From positions 1-7,692 of the forward strand of contig CAYZXU010000115.1 of assembly GCA_964482535.1 (NCBI GenBank): a stretch of 7,692 nt of DNA, written 5' to 3'. The notes beneath the pieces are model-generated. The model had not been told where the DNA came from, did not search any database, and saw only the letters and a program-made list of their open reading frames with translations. Positions 5,576 through 7,692 of the stretch are shown here, piece after piece. Made by a program: the position numbers and the translations under genes. Source of the stretch: CAYZXU01 sp964482535 (GTDB lineage Bacteria; Desulfobacterota; Desulfobacteria; Desulfobacterales; BuS5). Each line of letters begins with the position of its first letter. Position 1 is the stretch's first letter.

Positions 5576-6831
5576 CGCTGATACAGCCTTTCAAAAACTT
5601 CCCAGAAATTCGGAAATGATTTTTCCACACATTTTTCATCCTTAATAACCATGCCTGGAACCTTTAACCCTGCAATGGCAAAACACATGGCTATTCTATG
5701 GTCGTTATATGTATCTATTTGGGCGCCAAGAGGTTTTCCTCCTTTTATGATCAACCCGGAGTCAAACGCAGTGGCTTTAATACCCATCTTGTTAAGCTCC
5801 ATTACAACTGAACCAAGGCGGTCGCTCTCTTTTTCTTTTAAATGTGCAACATTTGTTATAACCGTAGTCCCCTTTGCAAAAGCAGCCACAACCGCCAGGG
5901 TCGGAACAGTATCCGGCATATCGGACATATCAACCTCTATGGCGGAAAGCTCGCCTCCTTTAACTGCTATGCCGTCATCTTCATAAAATATACTGCAGCC
6001 CATGGATTGAAGAACACGCGCTAATTTTACGTCTCCCTGACGTGAATCTTTTGTAGTTCCCTTAACTTTAATCTTTGCTCCTGTAATAGCAGCGGCTGCC
6101 CAGAAATATCCTGCCTGGGAAAAGTCAGGCTCCACAGCATAGGCTCCTGCTATGTACTGCTGACCGCCTGGAACAACAAATTCTTCATAACCGTTTCTAA
6201 CAATCTTTATTCCAAATTTTTTCATTATATCAATGGTCATATCCACATAAGGTCTTGAAACAAGTTCCACAACCTCTATAGTAAGCCCGTTTTTGGTGCA
6301 TGGAGCAATTAACATAAGGGATGAAAGGTATTGGCTGCTCAAACTGCAGTTTATGGCAAGACTTCCTCCATCTACCATGCCGCCGGTTATTTCAACAGGA
6401 GGGCACCCGTTATTATTGACTGAAACAGCCGCAACTCCTATCTGGTTTAAAGCATCAAGCAGATCACGGATAGGTCTCTGGGACATACGCTCAGAACCGG
6501 TCAAAAGATATTTCCCGTCACCAAGGGCAGCCACGCCTGTCAAAAGGCGCATGGAGGTTCCCGAGTTTGCAAGATAAACAGGTTCTTTGCAGGGTTTAAA
6601 GCTCCCTCCTCTGCCCTTTACTATAATCCTGCCGTCATCCTCTTTGATATTAACACCCATCTGTTTAAGAGCGGCCAGGGTAAGCAGAGTATCTTCGCTT
6701 TTAAGACAGTTTTCAATAACCGAGGTTCCGTCAGACAGTGCTGCGGCTATCAGAAGCCTGTGTGTATAGCTCTTTGATCCAGGAACATGGACCACCTGAT
6801 CCGGGATATTGCCCATTTTTATCTTTATCAT
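5572..6831 (-). CDS. aroA: EPSP synthase AroA (3-phosphoshikimate 1-carboxyvinyltransferase)
   Basis: AroA joins phosphoenolpyruvate to shikimate-3-phosphate. The 419 residues show PGSKSYTHR (17-25) with Lys20, Ser21 and Arg25; LANSGTSMR (87-95) in the PEP loop; RPIRDLLDAL (119-128); SSQYLSSL (165-172); EPDFSQAGYF (234-243); the MPDTVPT block (305-311) with catalytic-type Asp307; LKEKESDRL (331-339); and NDHRIAM (376-382), with Lys404 (EKSFPNF) near the end. All ligand-contacting motifs are present, so it should be active. The residue after the PEP-loop MR is Leu96, where E. coli has Pro101; this is common in non-enterobacterial forms. The start ATG lies 22 bases after aroE, with AAGG 12 bases upstream. 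An ATG at codon 6 is possible but has no better ribosome binding site. The end overlaps aroK. Confidence 0.95.
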   Translation of the reverse strand: MIKIKMGNIPDQVVHVPGSKSYTHRLLIAAALSDGTSVIENCLKSEDTLLTLAALKQMGVNIKEDDGRIIVKGRGGSFKPCKEPVYLANSGTSMRLLTGVAALGDGKYLLTGSERMSQRPIRDLLDALNQIGVAAVSVNNNGCPPVEITGGMVDGGSLAINCSLSSQYLSSLMLIAPCTKNGLTIEVVELVSRPYVDMTIDIMKKFGIKIVRNGYEEFVVPGGQQYIAGAYAVEPDFSQAGYFWAAAAITGAKIKVKGTTKDSRQGDVKLARVLQSMGCSIFYEDDGIAVKGGELSAIEVDMSDMPDTVPTLAVVAAFAKGTTVITNVAHLKEKESDRLGSVVMELNKMGIKATAFDSGLIIKGGKPLGAQIDTYNDHRIAMCFAIAGLKVPGMVIKDEKCVEKSFPNFWEVFERLYQR

Positions 6832-6853
6832 AATTTATCACAACCTTGAATTC

Positions 6854-7672
6854 TTAAAGAGCGTTAAGCACAGCACTCCTCATAACCCCAACAGGAGCTT
6901 TTTGGCCTGTCCATGTCTCAAACTGAGAAACCCCCTGATAAACAAACATGGAAGCCCCGTCAACAGTAATGCAGCCTTTGTCTTCGGCTTTCTTTAAGAG
7001 TTTTGTTTTTAAAGGGTTATAGACTATATCCATTACAGTCATACCCTCTTTAAGATACTGCTCTTCCACAGGCATGGCATCAATATTGGGAGACATCCCC
7101 ACAGGGGTTGCATTTATAAGTATCTCGCAGTCAATTTTGTCAATGTGTGAAAGAGGATAATAGTCAACCCCAAGATCCCGTGCCAGAGTTTTGCCCTCGT
7201 CTTCCAAAATATTTAAAATAGTCAGGTTGCCACCACCAAATAAAACACCAAAGCCTATGGCACGGGCAGCGCCTCCTGCCCCCACAAGAACAACCTTTTT
7301 ATTTTTAATATCAACCTTTTCAGACAAGGCAGCCATTGCTCCAAGGCAATCGGAATTATAACCGAAAAGCTTGCCGTCTCTATTTATAACAGTATTTACG
7401 GCTCCTATTTTTAATGCATCTTCATCAATTTCATCAAGAAATTCCATTACAGAAACCTTGTGGGGGATTGTTACGCTTGCCCCTTTAATACCCAGCGCCC
7501 TTATGCCGGCAACAGCCCCGGCAGGATCTTTTACATTAAAGGCAAGGTATACTCCGTTATAACCGATATGAGCAAAAGCCGTGTTATGCATTACAGGACT
7601 CAAACTGTGTGATACGGGGTCTCCCATTAAACAATAAAGAGATGTGGAAGAATCTATATCTATATGTTTCAT
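6854..7672 (-). CDS. aroE: Shikimate dehydrogenase AroE
   Basis: AroE reduces 3-dehydroshikimate to shikimate. In the 272 residues the substrate site is complete: HSLSP (22-26) with the paired serines, VTIPHK (67-72) with catalytic Lys72, GAVNT (90-94), GYNSD (104-108) with Asp108, and YQGVSQFETWTG (245-256). The nucleotide-binding loop is GAGGAAR (131-137), followed by NATPVGM (187-193). The motif that normally reads Asn-Arg-Thr and contacts the NADPH 2'-phosphate here reads Asn154-Ile-Leu, followed by Glu157-Asp158, so cofactor preference may be shifted. The start is supported by GGAG (complement of 7681-7684), 8 bases upstream of the ATG. It is the first gene visible in the operon; more aro genes may lie beyond the right edge. 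No promoter can be placed because only 20 bases remain upstream. Confidence 0.95.
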   Translation of the reverse strand: MKHIDIDSSTSLYCLMGDPVSHSLSPVMHNTAFAHIGYNGVYLAFNVKDPAGAVAGIRALGIKGASVTIPHKVSVMEFLDEIDEDALKIGAVNTVINRDGKLFGYNSDCLGAMAALSEKVDIKNKKVVLVGAGGAARAIGFGVLFGGGNLTILNILEDEGKTLARDLGVDYYPLSHIDKIDCEILINATPVGMSPNIDAMPVEEQYLKEGMTVMDIVYNPLKTKLLKKAEDKGCITVDGASMFVYQGVSQFETWTGQKAPVGVMRSAVLNAL

Positions 7673-7692
7673 ACTTTTTACTCCAGATTATA

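Noticed and set aside
5232..5986. Plus-strand ORFs of about 107-111 codons opposite aroK and aroA
   Set aside because: They are shadows of well-supported genes whose motifs are complete on the minus strand.
7687..7692. Perfect TATAAT on the minus strand just before aroE, as an operon promoter
   Set aside because: A start of transcription about 7 bases downstream would cut into the GGAG ribosome binding site, and the -35 region lies outside the window.

Overview
The window looks like a piece of a chromosome from an anaerobic Desulfobacterota (deltaproteobacterial) organism, probably a Desulfobacterales-type sulfate reducer. This is an inference from the moderately AT-rich sequence, menaquinone synthesis by the futalosine route, and the style of the aro gene cluster. 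No rRNA or marker gene is present to prove it. Every gene I can support is on the minus strand, so transcription runs from the right edge towards the left.

Right and central part (7672 down to 1424): a tight run of seven genes in the order aroE, aroA, aroK, aroC, tyrA, mqnB, mqnD. The first four carry out the last steps of the shikimate pathway: dehydroshikimate to shikimate, shikimate to shikimate-3-phosphate, then EPSP, then chorismate. TyrA takes prephenate, a chorismate product, towards tyrosine. MqnB and MqnD are two enzymes of the futalosine branch, which turns chorismate into menaquinone. The cluster therefore makes chorismate and opens two of its exits. aroA/aroK and aroC/tyrA share ATGA overlaps, and the other gaps are 17 to 66 bases. 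The 66-base tyrA-mqnB gap holds a 19-codon ORF whose stop overlaps the GTG start of mqnB. Missing here, and presumably elsewhere: DAHP synthase, dehydroquinate synthase and dehydratase, chorismate mutase, mqnA, mqnC and mqnE.

Left part (1423 down to 1): a decaying, rearranged region. Below mqnD come a 13-bp AT-rich inverted repeat and the C-terminal half of a Wzz-type polysaccharide chain-length protein, broken by two in-frame stops and a homopolymer frameshift. Next is an apparently intact gene for an exported helix-hairpin-helix (ComEA-like) protein. Just below it lies what looks like the end of an antitoxin joined by TAATG to the first 25 codons of a RelE-type toxin. A short repeat resembling REP/transposon sequence follows, and then the start of an unrecognised gene that leaves the window at base 1.

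I found no RNA genes, CRISPR array, intact transposase or clear riboswitch. I do not see a convincing new biological system. The most notable points are the fossil genes at the left, the coupled micro-ORF before mqnB, the physical link between shikimate and menaquinone genes, and an AroE that lacks the usual NADP-binding arginine.
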